Source of the DNA: CAZCPB01 sp044223975
Lineage (GTDB): Bacteria; Planctomycetota; Phycisphaerae; Phycisphaerales; UBA1924
Length of the DNA: 64,000 nt
Direction of reading: 5' to 3'
Assembly (NCBI GenBank): GCA_044223975.1
Contig: JBGALI010000002.1
Location: 124,001 to 188,000, forward strand
Numbering within the stretch: the stretch's first letter is position 1; every line of letters begins with the position of its first letter. Shown here in pieces: positions 9,104-18,624 of the stretch. Under the pieces are notes generated by a model. That model did no database searches. It worked only from the letters and a program-made list of their open reading frames with translations, and was not told where the DNA came from. The position numbers were made by a program, and so were the translations under genes.

Positions 9104-9183
9104 CGGCGCGCGATACTACCCGTACAGCGCCGGCCCGTCACAAGCGTGCTTGAGATGCGCCTGCCGCGCGGGAGCGGCGGCGC

Positions 9184-10023
9184 TCAGGCCTTGGAGCCGC
9201 GACCATCGGCCTCGTCGATGACGCGGTAGCCGACGCCGCGCACGGTGCGGAGCAGGTTGGCGTGCTCGCCCAGGCGCTTGCGGATGGACGTGACGTGGAC
9301 GTCGATGGTTCGTTCGGTGACGGTGACGCCGGGGCCCATGGCCCGGGACATCAGGGCGGCGCGGGTGAGCACGCGTCCGCCGGCCTGCAGCAGGGCGCTC
9401 ATGATCCTGAACTCGGTGAGGGTGAACTTGGCGGGCGCGCCGTCGACAAACGCCTCGTGCGTGTCGGTGTTCATGGTCAGGGCCCCGAGGCGGAGTTCCT
9501 TCTGGCCCTCGGCGGGTCGGGCGGTGCGCCGCAGGAGGGCGCCGATGCGGGCCGCGAGCACTTTGAACGAGAAGGGCTTGGTCACGTAGTCGTCGGCGCC
9601 GGCGGAGAGCCCCACCACCTGGTCGGCCTCCTGGCTCTTGGCCGTGAGCATGATGATGGGGATGTGGGCCGTCTCGGGGTTGGCCCGGACCTGTGCCGCG
9701 ACGGCGGTCCCGGTCATTTCCGGGAGCATGACGTCAAGGACGATGAGGTCGGGCGTGCGGGCGGCGATGGAGGCGAGGGCCTCGCGCCCGGTGGCGGCGG
9801 TCCGCACGTCGTACCCGGCCCGCCGGAGGTTGAAGCTCAGGAGGTCCAGGAGGTCGCGTTCGTCATCGACGATCAGAACCTGACGCGGGGTAACCTGCCC
9901 GGGTGTACCCTGGCGGCTCTGGTCGGAGAGGAGCGGGTCCGTGGGGCTCATGGACGGGCTGATCCGAACCGCGGGACGGCCCGAGCTTTCGAGACTCGGC
10001 GCGGCGTCTGAAGAGAGCATCAT
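9184..10023 (-). CDS. OmpR/PhoB-family response regulator
   Basis: Cytoplasmic two-component regulator. The receiver domain has acidic residues VDDERD (53-54 from ATG 10023), phospho-acceptor Asp97 in LIVLDVMLPEM, Thr in MLTAKS and Lys149 in DDYVTKPF. The C-terminal winged helix ends with RTIDVHVTSIRKRLGEH and TVRGVGYRV, typical of OmpR/PhoB. ATG 10023 or 10020 gives 279 residues with a loose Ser/Pro-rich leader; ATG 9951 would give 255 residues, nearer the usual length, and neither has a clear ribosome site. It is the first gene of the operon continuing into the kinase. Confidence 0.92.
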   Translation of the reverse strand: MMLSSDAAPSLESSGRPAVRISPSMSPTDPLLSDQSRQGTPGQVTPRQVLIVDDERDLLDLLSFNLRRAGYDVRTAATGREALASIAARTPDLIVLDVMLPEMTGTAVAAQVRANPETAHIPIIMLTAKSQEADQVVGLSAGADDYVTKPFSFKVLAARIGALLRRTARPAEGQKELRLGALTMNTDTHEAFVDGAPAKFTLTEFRIMSALLQAGGRVLTRAALMSRAMGPGVTVTERTIDVHVTSIRKRLGEHANLLRTVRGVGYRVIDEADGRGSKA

Positions 10024-10470
10024 CACGGCTGCAAACCCTAGCGGAGAGGGGTTCGCTGTGCCATGAGAACGGGATTCGGGTTGCGCTAAACCTGCCGATC
10101 GTATTTTGTACGGTTTATTTTGCTCGATAAAATTATGGGTCGGTCCCTGTCGGGTCGAAAAAGGGAGGCAAGTGAGTTTGCGTTGACTAATGCCACCGCC
10201 TATTCTCTGCGGCGCTTGGGGCTGGCCCCTGCCGCTTCGCGGTGGTGAATAGCCCATCGGTCTTCCCCGGTATTCTCGGGCGAAGGCCGGCTTCGGGGGT
10301 CGGGTGAGAAGCCCGGTCTTTGGAGTACCGGACCGGTCCGCGGAGTGCGGGCCGGTAAGTGATCGAGAGTCCTGCTTCCCGGTATCGTGACCGGCGGCAC
10401 GGACAAGACAGGAGGTCGGGCCGCGACGGAGGCAATCGCGTCCCGCGAATCACGCAGCAAGGAGTTTCAA
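10024..10470. promoter_or_regulatory. Divergent control region between regulator and porin 1
   Basis: A 447-base gene-free stretch. The part next to the regulator (about 10085-10140) is unusually AT-rich for this DNA and should contain the minus-strand promoter. For the porin, TTGCGT (10178-10183), a 17-base spacer and TATTCT (10201-10206) make a plausible plus-strand promoter with a 5' leader of about 260 bases containing GC-rich inverted repeats. No coding frame here has support, and no Pho-box could be recognised. Confidence 0.45.
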
Positions 10471-11748
10471 ATGAGTCAGACCCGTGTTCTCGTTTCGCTT
10501 GCCGGCGCTGCGATCAGCGCCACCACCCTGGCCGGTACGCCGGATCAGGATCGCGCGTACGCCGCCGAGCTGAAGGCCGACTCGCTCAACAAGAGCAGCG
10601 CCCTTGAGTCCGGCAGCGGTCTGTCGGCCGCGGAAGGCGACAGCAAGGTGGTCCTGGGTGGGTTCACCCAGTTCCGCTACACGATGAACTTCCGTGACGA
10701 CCCCTCGACGGGCGGCCTGCCGCACCAGAGCGGGTTCACCAACGGCTTCGATGCGCCGACCACGCGCCTCCAGGCCACTGGTAACGTCATGAGCAAGGAC
10801 TTCACCTTCAAGGTCGAAGGCAACTTCAGCAACACCGGCGAGTTCAGCCTGCTCGACGCCTTCTCCCGCTGGAACTTCGACGGGGCGAGCTCGGTCATCA
10901 TCGGCCAGTTCCAGAACCCGCTCTGGCGCGAATGGTCCATGTACCCCAAGGGCTCGCTCGCGGCCGACGTGTCGGTCGTGACGGCCGTCTTCAACCCCGG
11001 CTACACCCAGGGCGTGGCGTACAACTACCGCAACGACGCCTGGAACTTCCTGATCGCAGCCGACGACGGCCTCCAGAGCGGCAACACGCCCTACACCACG
11101 GGCAGCAACGACGTCACCACCAGCCAGGGCAGCAGCAACGAGGCCAACATCGGCGTCAGCACCCGCATCGAGTTCAAGGGCGGCGGCGACTGGAAGCTCT
11201 TCGATGACTTCAGCGGCTGGCGCGGCCAGGAGACCGCGTGGCTCATCGGTCTCGGCGGCCACTGGGAGAACGACGGCAACACCAACGCCAACACCGTTCA
11301 GTGGCAGGGCCAGCAGTTCCTCGTCTCGCTCGACGCTCAGGTCGAGGGCAACGGCTGGAACGTCTACGGCGGCGTCATCTGGTCCGGCAACTCGCCCGGC
11401 AACGGCGGCGGTGACAGCGTCAACAACTTCGGCTTCATCGTCCAGGGCGGCTACATGTTCACGGACAATGTCGAAGGCTTCATTGGCTGGAACGGCATCG
11501 CCCTCGACTCGGCCTACGGCCAGAACAACGACAACAACTTCAACACCGGCCTCGTCGGCGTGAACTTCTACCCCTTCGCCAAGAGCAGCGCGGTCAAGTT
11601 CACGACCGACCTGCAGTGGTTCTGGAACGCGGTCAACGACAACGCCGCGACCGCGGCCCTGGCTCAGACGAACAACAACGTCGGCCTCCTGCCCAGCAGC
11701 GAGGACAACCAGGTCGCCATCCGCTTCCAGCTCCAGGTCTCCTTCTGA
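10471..11748 (+). CDS. Outer-membrane porin 1 (OprO/P-like)
   Basis: 425-residue outer-membrane beta-barrel. A signal peptide MSQTRVLVSLAGAAISATTLAG precedes a short alpha-helical segment (DRAYAAELKADSL) and then barrel strands beginning LGGFTQFRYTMNFRD. Alternating aromatic strands continue to a C-terminal Phe (FQLQVSF), the usual barrel-assembly signal. AAGGAG sits 6 bases before ATG 10471, which decides the start. It is the first of three tandem paralogues sharing the LGGFTQFRY and HQSGFTNGF segments. The style fits the phosphate-selective porin O/P family, but the actual solute is unknown. A strong terminator follows at 11815-11846. Confidence 0.88.
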   Translation: MSQTRVLVSLAGAAISATTLAGTPDQDRAYAAELKADSLNKSSALESGSGLSAAEGDSKVVLGGFTQFRYTMNFRDDPSTGGLPHQSGFTNGFDAPTTRLQATGNVMSKDFTFKVEGNFSNTGEFSLLDAFSRWNFDGASSVIIGQFQNPLWREWSMYPKGSLAADVSVVTAVFNPGYTQGVAYNYRNDAWNFLIAADDGLQSGNTPYTTGSNDVTTSQGSSNEANIGVSTRIEFKGGGDWKLFDDFSGWRGQETAWLIGLGGHWENDGNTNANTVQWQGQQFLVSLDAQVEGNGWNVYGGVIWSGNSPGNGGGDSVNNFGFIVQGGYMFTDNVEGFIGWNGIALDSAYGQNNDNNFNTGLVGVNFYPFAKSSAVKFTTDLQWFWNAVNDNAATAALAQTNNNVGLLPSSEDNQVAIRFQLQVSF

Positions 11749-11814
11749 TCTGATCGCTCTGACGCCCGGACCTCCTCCGGGAACGGAACGAGAAAGCAAG
11801 TTGGGATGACTCGA

Positions 11815-11846
11815 CCGGCCGCCCACCAGGGCGGCCGGTTTTTTTT
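11815..11846 (+). terminator. Intrinsic terminator after porin 1
   Basis: A perfect 10-bp stem CCGGCCGCCC / GGGCGGCCGG with loop ACCA, followed directly by eight T residues. It closes the porin 1 transcript, so the porins are probably separate units. Confidence 0.93.
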
Positions 11847-11943
11847 CGCGCCCACGCGGCCGGCCCGTCCCCGCCCCCATCTCCGCCGACCCGCGGTCTC
11901 CCCCGGGGATCGTCCACGGAAAACTCAATTCTTCGTCGCGGGT

Positions 11944-11972
11944 TTGACGACTTGAAGATGCTCAGGTATTTA
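11944..11972 (+). promoter_or_regulatory. Candidate sigma-70-type promoter for porin 2
   Basis: TTGACG (11944-11949), a 17-base spacer and TATTTA (11967-11972); TTTAAT at 11969-11974 is an alternative -10. It is in AT-rich DNA about 45 bases before the porin 2 start, between the porin 1 terminator and the Shine-Dalgarno. Confidence 0.6.
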
Positions 11973-12018
11973 ATACTTCCCATTCGCAGTTCTATCCCAC
12001 ACCACCAAGGAGTCAGTC

Positions 12019-13251
12019 ATGCGACGTACAGGCGTTCTCGCGGCAGTGGCCGGTTCTTCTCTCGCGGCCGCGGCATGGGCGGGCAGCCCCGACCAGGACC
12101 GGGCCTACGCGGCCGAGCTCAAGGCCGACTCGCTCAACAAGAGCAGCGCCCTTGATTCGACCGCGGCCGAGGGCGACACCAAGGTTGTCCTGGGCGGCTT
12201 CACCCAGTTCCGTTACACGATGAACTTCCGCGACCAGCCCGACGTGCCCGGCCTGCCGCACCAGAGCGGGTTTACCAACGGCTTCGAGGCCGAGCGCACC
12301 CGCCTGCAGGCCACCGGCAACGTCATGAGCAAAGACTTCACCTTCAAGGTGGAGGGCCAGTTCGACTCCAGCGGAGATTTTCAGCTTCTGGACGCCTTCG
12401 CCGGGTGGAGCTACGGCAACGGAATGACCGCCATCTTCGGTCAGTTCCAGAACCCGCTCTGGCGCGAGTGGGCCCTCTCCCCCCACGGCGAACTCGGGGC
12501 CGACTACTCGGTCGCGACCGGCGTCTTCAACCCCGGCTACTCGCAGGGCGTGGCCTGGAACTACAAGGTTGACGCGTGGAACGTGCTGGTGGCCATCGAC
12601 GACGGCTTCCGCGCGGGAAACACGCCGTACTTCGGCTCCAACGAGGCCGACATCGGCCTGACCGGCCGCTTTGAGTTCAAGGGCGGCGGCGACTGGAAGC
12701 AGTTCGACGACTTCAGCGGCTGGCGCGGCGAGGACACCGCGTGGCTGGTCGGCTTCGGAGGCCACTGGCAGCACAACGGCGACACCAGCGCCAACGTCGT
12801 GGTCGCCCAGACCCAGATCGTCGAGTGCGCCCTGGATGCGCAGTTCGAGGGCAACGGCTGGAACGCCTACGGCGGCATCATCTGGCAGCACGTCGACCCC
12901 GACACCGGCGGCGGCAGCAGCACCGACGATTTCGGCGTCGTCCTGCAGGGCGGGTACTTCTTCACCGAAAACGTCGAGGGCTTCGTCGGCTGGAACGGCA
13001 TCTTCGTCGACGACTCCTACGGCCCCGGCCTCGACAACTCCTTCAACACCGCGATGCTCGGCGTGAACTTCTACCCCTTCGCCAAGAGCAGCGCCATCAA
13101 GTTCACCACCGACCTCCAGTGGTTCTTCGACCCCACCACGACCAACGGTCAGGTCGCCCCCTACGCCGCCTCCAACAACACCGTCGGGCTGCTGCCCAGC
13201 ACGGAGGACAACCAGGTCGCCGTGCGGTTCCAGCTCCAGGTCACCTTCTGA
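12019..13251 (+). CDS. Outer-membrane porin 2 (OprO/P-like)
   Basis: 410-residue paralogue of porin 1 with signal peptide MRRTGVLAAVAGSSLAAAAWAG, the same periplasmic start (SPDQDRAYAAELKADSLNK), barrel strands from VVLGGFTQFRYTMNF, and C-terminal Phe (QLQVTF). AAGGAG lies 6 bases before ATG 12019. It is closer to porin 1 than to porin 3 through most of the barrel, including the VEGFxGWNGI and NFYPFAKSSA segments, so porins 1 and 2 are the more recent duplication. It has its own candidate promoter and terminator. The solute is not known. Confidence 0.88.
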   Translation: MRRTGVLAAVAGSSLAAAAWAGSPDQDRAYAAELKADSLNKSSALDSTAAEGDTKVVLGGFTQFRYTMNFRDQPDVPGLPHQSGFTNGFEAERTRLQATGNVMSKDFTFKVEGQFDSSGDFQLLDAFAGWSYGNGMTAIFGQFQNPLWREWALSPHGELGADYSVATGVFNPGYSQGVAWNYKVDAWNVLVAIDDGFRAGNTPYFGSNEADIGLTGRFEFKGGGDWKQFDDFSGWRGEDTAWLVGFGGHWQHNGDTSANVVVAQTQIVECALDAQFEGNGWNAYGGIIWQHVDPDTGGGSSTDDFGVVLQGGYFFTENVEGFVGWNGIFVDDSYGPGLDNSFNTAMLGVNFYPFAKSSAIKFTTDLQWFFDPTTTNGQVAPYAASNNTVGLLPSTEDNQVAVRFQLQVTF

Positions 13252-13311
13252 CGCTGTCCGCCCGCCCGGCCCTCCCCGGGCACGGAACAGAACACTTGGT
13301 GGTTTGACTCG

Positions 13312-13343
13312 GCCGGTCGCCCGAAGGGGTGGCCGGCTTTTTT
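13312..13343 (+). terminator. Intrinsic terminator after porin 2
   Basis: An 11-bp stem (GCCGGTCGCCC with GGGTGGCCGGC, including two G-T pairs) and a GAAG-type loop followed by six T residues, about 60 bases after the porin 2 stop. Confidence 0.88.
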
Positions 13344-13523
13344 GCTCCCACGGCTCGGCCCGAATGTTCAGGGCGCGCTCAGATTTCGAGAAGTTATCCA
13401 CATCCGGGGCACGCTCTCGCCGACGCCCCGGCTGATTGGCATAATGCCCGCCTTGCCCGGCACCGGGCGGTACTTCTCTTGGGCCCGGCCCTCGACCGGG
13501 ACGAAACAGCCAAGGAGCGGACG

Positions 13524-14762
13524 ATGCGCATGACCGACGTGCTGGTGGTACTGGCGGGTTCGACCTTCGCGGCTGCGGCGCTGGCCGGCGACCCGGCCGA
13601 CGACCGCGCGTACGCCGCCGAGCTCAAGGCCGACGCCTCGGCCAAGACGAGCGCCCTGGCGGAGAACGACGCGTTCGTCGAGAGCGACTCCTCGGTCAAG
13701 CTCGGCGGGTGGATGCAGTTCCGCTACTACATGAACTTCCGCGAAGACACGCCCGACACCGGCCTCCCTCACCAGAGCGGGTTCACAAACGGGTTCGAGG
13801 CGACCAAGACGCGCCTCATCACCACGGGTAACGTGATGAGCAAGGACCTGACGTTCAAGATCGAGGGCGAGTTCTCCAAGACCAACGGGAATTTCTCGCT
13901 CCTGGACGCCTACGTGAACTACGCGTACGAGAACGGCTGGTCCACGCGGATCGGCCAGTTCAAGCTCCCCCTCCTCCGCCAGGAGCTCATCAGCGACACC
14001 AACCAGCTCATGGTCGGCCGCAGCCTCACCAACGACATCTTCTCGCAGAAGCGCAGCCAGGGCGTGATGGGCGCGTGGCGCAACGACAGCGTGCAGGTCC
14101 GCGGCGCCCTCTCCGACGGCCTCAACACGCTGAACACGCCCTACACCAGCCCCAAGGAAGCCGACATCGCCCTCACCGGACGGGTCGACTTCAAGGGCGG
14201 CGCCGATTGGAAGGTCTTCGACGATTACAACTCCTGGCAGGGCAACGAGACCGCCTGGCTCTTCGGCGTCGCCGCCAATTGGCAGTCCATGGGCAACACC
14301 AACGCCAGCGCCACGGTGCCCCAGCAGAACCAGTTCGAGTACACCGCGGACTTCACCCTCCAGGGCAGCGGCTGGAACGTCTTCGCGATGTTCGTCGGCA
14401 ACCACATCAGCCCCGACAGCGGCGGCGGCAACGACACCAACAACTTCGGCGCCCAGATCCAGGGCGGGTTCTTCGTCCACAAGAACGTCGAGATCTACGG
14501 CTCCTGGGACGCGGTCTTCCCCGACTCGTCCTACGGCGCGGGCCTCGACTCCAACTTCAACACGCTCTCGGCCGGCGCCAACTTCTTCCCCTTCGAGAAG
14601 AGCGAGGCCGTCCGCTTCGTCGCCCAGTTCTCCTGGTTCGTGAACAACCCCTCCGAGAACGGCCTCGTCAACTCGGCCGCCAGCAACAACAACGTCGGCT
14701 TGCTCCCCAACAACGCCGACAACCAGTTCGCGATCATCTTCCAGGCCCAGGTCGTGTTCTGA
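13524..14762 (+). CDS. Outer-membrane porin 3 (OprO/P-like)
   Basis: 412-residue third porin paralogue. Signal peptide MRMTDVLVVLAGSTFAAAALAG, then DPADDRAYAAELKADASAK and strands starting VKLGGWMQFRYYMNFRED; ends in Phe (IIFQAQVVF). AAGGAG is 6 bases before ATG 13524. It diverges from porins 1 and 2 in the constriction region (RIGQFKLPLLRQELISD instead of IGQFQNPLWREW), a version closer to classic OprO/P proteins, so its specificity may differ. CATAAT at 13440-13445 could be a -10 but has no good -35. Confidence 0.88.
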   Translation: MRMTDVLVVLAGSTFAAAALAGDPADDRAYAAELKADASAKTSALAENDAFVESDSSVKLGGWMQFRYYMNFREDTPDTGLPHQSGFTNGFEATKTRLITTGNVMSKDLTFKIEGEFSKTNGNFSLLDAYVNYAYENGWSTRIGQFKLPLLRQELISDTNQLMVGRSLTNDIFSQKRSQGVMGAWRNDSVQVRGALSDGLNTLNTPYTSPKEADIALTGRVDFKGGADWKVFDDYNSWQGNETAWLFGVAANWQSMGNTNASATVPQQNQFEYTADFTLQGSGWNVFAMFVGNHISPDSGGGNDTNNFGAQIQGGFFVHKNVEIYGSWDAVFPDSSYGAGLDSNFNTLSAGANFFPFEKSEAVRFVAQFSWFVNNPSENGLVNSAASNNNVGLLPNNADNQFAIIFQAQVVF

Positions 14763-14795
14763 TCGACCGCCACGCCGGCCACGATCACCATTGAC

Positions 14796-14830
14796 CACGC
14801 GGGCGCCCCCGGGGCGCCCGTGTGTGTCTT
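14796..14830 (+). terminator. Probable terminator after porin 3
   Basis: A strong GC hairpin, CGGGCGCCCC (14800-14809) with GGGGCGCCCG (14811-14820), about 40 bases after the porin 3 stop, followed by TGTGTGTCTTT rather than a clean T run. It lies between convergent genes. Confidence 0.55.
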
Positions 14831-14876
14831 TGCACGGTCGCCCGCCGGCGCACGCCAGGATCGCACGGGCCCCGCG

Positions 14877-17675
14877 CTACTTCACGGCGCGCTTCACCAC
14901 GCCGCGGGCCCGCAGGCCGCCGTCCTCGAACGAGAGCCCGAAATCGCCCGACTCGACCGTGTCCATCACGTCGGGCAGGTCGGGCCCGGCCTTGGGCTCG
15001 CCCGGGTGGCCGTAGACCGTCGACTCCATCGTCGAGTACGCGGCGTTCCACACGTACGTCCCGCCGCCGGGGCAGACGGGGCGCACGCCCCAGAGCGCTT
15101 CGTGCATCACCACCGGGTCCTTGTCCGGGAACATCCGCTTCCACTCGTTGAGGGCGGGAATGTTGGACCAGGCGCGGCGCTGGGCCTGTCCCCGGAGCAC
15201 GTCGCGCCCCGTGCCGCGCACGAGCCCCAGGCCCTCGCGCGTGATGCGCAGGCACAGGCTCGAGCCCAGCCAGCCGCCGTCATCTTTGGCGGCGTCCTTC
15301 GCGGGCGCGGCACCCTTGGCCGCGGCCTGGCGGTCCAGGGCCCGCTTGAGGAGGTCCTCGCTGAGCGTCACGATCAGGGCCCGCGGCGTCGGGGCGTAGT
15401 ACACGCACACCTTGTCGAACGGCCCGCCGCGCGAGTCGTCCCGCGCCGTCGGCGACAGCCCCACCTTCACGTACGACTTGCCGTGGTGCTCGCGCGTCTC
15501 CCACGCCGTCATGCCCGGCGAAGACTGCTCGATGAAACCCCGCGCCGCGCTCAGGAACGCCGTGAGCTTCAGGACGCTCCCCACCTCGGCCTGCAGGCCC
15601 ACCGGCAGGCGGTACGCCTCGTTCTCGAAGAACTTGCTCGGCTCGGGGCTCTCCGCGAGCTCCTTCCAGAACGGGTCCTTGTCGGCGTACAGGGCCACCG
15701 ACTGCCCGAGCCAGCCCAGGGGCTCGATATCGATCTGCGGGGCCATCATCCGCGCCATCCCCGAGGCCTGCTGCACCGCGGGCGACTGGGTGTTGATCGC
15801 CATCACCGCGTGCGCCAGCGCGTCGTGCGGGTCGCCGGAGTCGGGCGCGATCGAGGCGCCCTGCGCGATGTTGATCCACTGGCGGTACTCGCTGCCGGCG
15901 ATCAGCGGCATCACGGTCAGGTCGGCGCCCAGCCGCTCCTTCGACACGCTCAGCGAGAGCGCGATGGGGTCGAACGCCCAGCTCCAGTTGCGCTGGTAGC
16001 CGTCGCGCCAGCGGCCGTACGCCGCGGCTTCGTCCTTGGGAACCTCGGTGATCGCCAGCTCGCGGATCGGCGTCATGAAGCTCGACGAGCCGTACACCGA
16101 CGACGACACGCCCGAAGGCCCCAGCGTCAGCGTGCCGATGGTGCGCATGGGCGTCTCGGCCGTGACGGGCGCGGCAGTCTTGACGCCGGCGCCGATCTCG
16201 CGGGCATGGGCCGCCGTCACGTCGGCCATGATCGCCGCGGCACGCAGGCGCCGCGACGCCGCGATCCGCCACTCCGGCCCGCACCAGCGCCGAATGGTCG
16301 CGTCGCTCAGGAACACGAACGCGGTCTCGCCCGCGGCACCCACGGGGTAGCGGGTGCGGAAGAACTTGTACTCGGGGAGCGAGACCAGCGCGGGCACCTT
16401 GCCCAGCTTGACCGCCGCCAGGCACTTGAGCTGCGCCAGCGAGTTGGTGACAACCACGTTGTCGCCCAGCACCGCGACGTACGAGCAGATCGAGCGGTCG
16501 TCGGTGGCGGCGCCCTCGTAAACCACGCCCTCGACATCGCCCGACGCGGCCTTGGCGCCCGCGGCTTGTGCCGCGAGCTTGACCTGCGCGAGCAACACCT
16601 GCCGCAGCCCGTCGGCCTTGACCGCGTGGAAGATCACGGCGACGTCGGTGCCGGTCGGGAAATACGGGTCCGACCCGGTGATCGCGACCGAGCGGATGGC
16701 CTGCGGCCCCAGCAGGCGCGACACGACGGTGCGCGAGAGACAGAGCTGTCGCTCGTACCGCTCGGCGAGCCGGGCATCCTCGGAGCGCACCTGCATCGCC
16801 CGCGCCAGGGGCAGGCCCTCACCGCCGGCCTCGTCGAGCGCGGTCATCAGGGCCGCGAAGCTCGGGAAGAACACCGCGTGCTGATCGGCGGGGATCGCGG
16901 CGCTCAGCGCACCGAGCGCCGGCGCGGCATCGCCGAGCTTGGTGGTCCAGTTGAACTCGGGCACGGTAATGCCCGGGATGGCCGAGACCTTCACCATCTC
17001 GTCGGGCGCTTCGGCGGGCTGGCCCTGGGCCGGCGCGGCGGGGGGAAGCTGGCGGTAGAGCTGGATGTTCTCGCTCACGGCGCTGCCGCCGGAGAACAGG
17101 TCGTACGTGTCGCCGATGTCGGGCGCGCCGGTGAAGCCGCCGCCGGGCGCGTCGGGCAACCCAAGCTCGCGGCGCGTGGTGTCGGCACGCCAGCGGAAGA
17201 ACGCCGTCCCCGGCACACCCTCGCTCTGCATCTGCTCGTCGTGGGCCAGGCGGGCCCGCAGGAACGCGTCCCTGGCCTCGGGCGCGGGCTGGCCGGCCTC
17301 GATCGTGAACGTCCGCGGCACGAGTTTCTGCCACGCCGCGTCGGGAACGTAGACCGTGCCCTTCACCGGCGCCCCCTCGGGGACGCGCACCGCCACGTAC
17401 ACCGTTTCAGGGCTCCACGAGGACATCCACCACTCACCGGTCGCGGAGCCATCGATCGTGCCGAGGTACGCGTCGCCGCCTTCCACAACGGCGTAGGGGT
17501 GCATGGCGCTGGCCCGCAGCCAGTCGCTCCCGCCGCGCCACCCACTTTCGGCGACGGGCTCGCCGCCACCCGCGAGTTGCGCGAGAGCGAGGCGGTAGTA
17601 CACATCTTCCGCCCGTGCCGCGATGGATGGAAGCACGAACAGCAGGAGCACGGACAGACGCGCCGTCATTTTCAT
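14877..17675 (-). CDS. Large secreted protein, unknown function
   Basis: 932-residue exported protein that I do not recognise. It begins MKMTARLSVLLLFVLPSIAARA, a clear Sec signal peptide, with AAGGAGAG about 7 bases upstream of ATG 17675, deciding against the longer open frame. The mature protein has no further TM helices, low cysteine content and an even mix of alpha and beta sequence, with segments such as GSDPYFPTGTDVAVIFHA and VPALVSLPEYKFFRTRYPVG. A SYLF lipoprotein gene lies upstream on the same strand behind its own terminator. A periplasmic or surface role is likely; no catalytic motif stands out. Confidence 0.75.
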   Translation of the reverse strand: MKMTARLSVLLLFVLPSIAARAEDVYYRLALAQLAGGGEPVAESGWRGGSDWLRASAMHPYAVVEGGDAYLGTIDGSATGEWWMSSWSPETVYVAVRVPEGAPVKGTVYVPDAAWQKLVPRTFTIEAGQPAPEARDAFLRARLAHDEQMQSEGVPGTAFFRWRADTTRRELGLPDAPGGGFTGAPDIGDTYDLFSGGSAVSENIQLYRQLPPAAPAQGQPAEAPDEMVKVSAIPGITVPEFNWTTKLGDAAPALGALSAAIPADQHAVFFPSFAALMTALDEAGGEGLPLARAMQVRSEDARLAERYERQLCLSRTVVSRLLGPQAIRSVAITGSDPYFPTGTDVAVIFHAVKADGLRQVLLAQVKLAAQAAGAKAASGDVEGVVYEGAATDDRSICSYVAVLGDNVVVTNSLAQLKCLAAVKLGKVPALVSLPEYKFFRTRYPVGAAGETAFVFLSDATIRRWCGPEWRIAASRRLRAAAIMADVTAAHAREIGAGVKTAAPVTAETPMRTIGTLTLGPSGVSSSVYGSSSFMTPIRELAITEVPKDEAAAYGRWRDGYQRNWSWAFDPIALSLSVSKERLGADLTVMPLIAGSEYRQWINIAQGASIAPDSGDPHDALAHAVMAINTQSPAVQQASGMARMMAPQIDIEPLGWLGQSVALYADKDPFWKELAESPEPSKFFENEAYRLPVGLQAEVGSVLKLTAFLSAARGFIEQSSPGMTAWETREHHGKSYVKVGLSPTARDDSRGGPFDKVCVYYAPTPRALIVTLSEDLLKRALDRQAAAKGAAPAKDAAKDDGGWLGSSLCLRITREGLGLVRGTGRDVLRGQAQRRAWSNIPALNEWKRMFPDKDPVVMHEALWGVRPVCPGGGTYVWNAAYSTMESTVYGHPGEPKAGPDLPDVMDTVESGDFGLSFEDGGLRARGVVKRAVK

Positions 17676-17816
17676 GGCTCTCTCCTTGCAGGCGATCGTG
17701 ATGCGATGAAGCGTATGGCCGCGGCGTGCACGTGCCACCCCGGCGCCGATGCTGCGGAAGATCGAACGGCCTTCCCGGGGCATCGCTGATCGCAGGACCC
17801 ATCGGCAGGGCGGTGC

Positions 17817-17848
17817 AAAAAAGAAAAGAGCCCCGGTGGCCGGGGCTC
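17817..17848 (-). terminator. Intrinsic terminator after the SYLF lipoprotein gene
   Basis: On the minus strand, the stem GAGCCCCGG / CCGGGGCTC is followed by TTTTCTTTTTT, about 55 bases past the stop of the SYLF gene. It separates that gene from the large secreted protein gene. Confidence 0.9.
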
Positions 17849-17902
17849 GTGAACCTGGTGCTCATGCGCCGGGCACCTGGCCCGGCCGAACTCTCGATGA
17901 AC

Positions 17903-18457
17903 TCACTTGGCGGTCGGAACGTAGCTGAAGCCCTGCCCGCCCACGGACGCCTCGGCCATGAAGCCGCCGTCGGACTTCACGAACACGACCACGCCCTTGG
18001 AGACGTTTGAAGCCGCGGCGGCGCCGGACTTGATCGCGACCGCCGAAACATCGGCGGTGAGGGAGAAGTTGCCCTGCTTGAACGCGTTGAGCTTCTCGGG
18101 GGTCAGGAAGATGAGGAGTTCGCTGAAGGTCTGGGCCCCGATGGTCGCGCCGATGTTGGCCTTGGTGACGTCGGCGTAGCCGATCTTCTTGCCGCCCTCG
18201 AACACCTCGCCGCGCCCGAACGCGCCGCCGACGACGAACCCGGCCTTGCCGATCGAGGGGAACACGGCGTAGCCGACGCTGCGGTCAAGCAAACCCTGGA
18301 GGGTCGGGTCGGCGGCCTTGAAGTTCGCCAGCGCGCCCGCGGTGTTGGCGGTGAGCGCTTCCTTGTCGGCCTCGGTCTTGGGGGCCGTCGAGCACGCGCC
18401 GCCGACCATCGCCAGACCGATGCCCGAGGCCAGAAGCCACATCTTCATTGCTTTCAT
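17903..18457 (-). CDS. YSC84/SYLF-domain lipoprotein
   Basis: 184-residue envelope lipoprotein: MKAMKMWLLASGIGLAMVGG with the lipobox around GGACS, then a SYLF (YSC84-like) domain. Family hallmarks are YAVFPSIGKAGFVVGGAFGRGEV, ANIGATIGAQTFSELLIFLT and LTADVSAVAIKSGA. SYLF domains bind phospholipid; the bacterial role is not settled. AGGGAG lies about 8 bases before ATG 18457, deciding against the upstream extension. It is transcribed divergently from argS and terminated by the hairpin at 17817-17848. Confidence 0.88.
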   Translation of the reverse strand: MKAMKMWLLASGIGLAMVGGACSTAPKTEADKEALTANTAGALANFKAADPTLQGLLDRSVGYAVFPSIGKAGFVVGGAFGRGEVFEGGKKIGYADVTKANIGATIGAQTFSELLIFLTPEKLNAFKQGNFSLTADVSAVAIKSGAAAASNVSKGVVVFVKSDGGFMAEASVGGQGFSYVPTAK

Positions 18458-18624
18458 CGCTGATCTCCCTTCATGTAAGTTTGGTTGCGCCGGCTCCCGT
18501 GCCGTCGTACGCCATCGTACGCCGCATAATCGCTTGTTTTCTGCGCTTTGCGCATCGACCGCTTCCGGACGGAACGGTGCGCGCAACTTCACGCCATGCA
18601 CGTCTTTGCGCTACCATCCCCGCC

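Noticed and set aside
10024..10470. Pho-box for the PhoB-like regulator
   Set aside because: No pair of CTGTCAT-like direct repeats spaced at 11 bases was visible, so phosphate control is left as a hypothesis.
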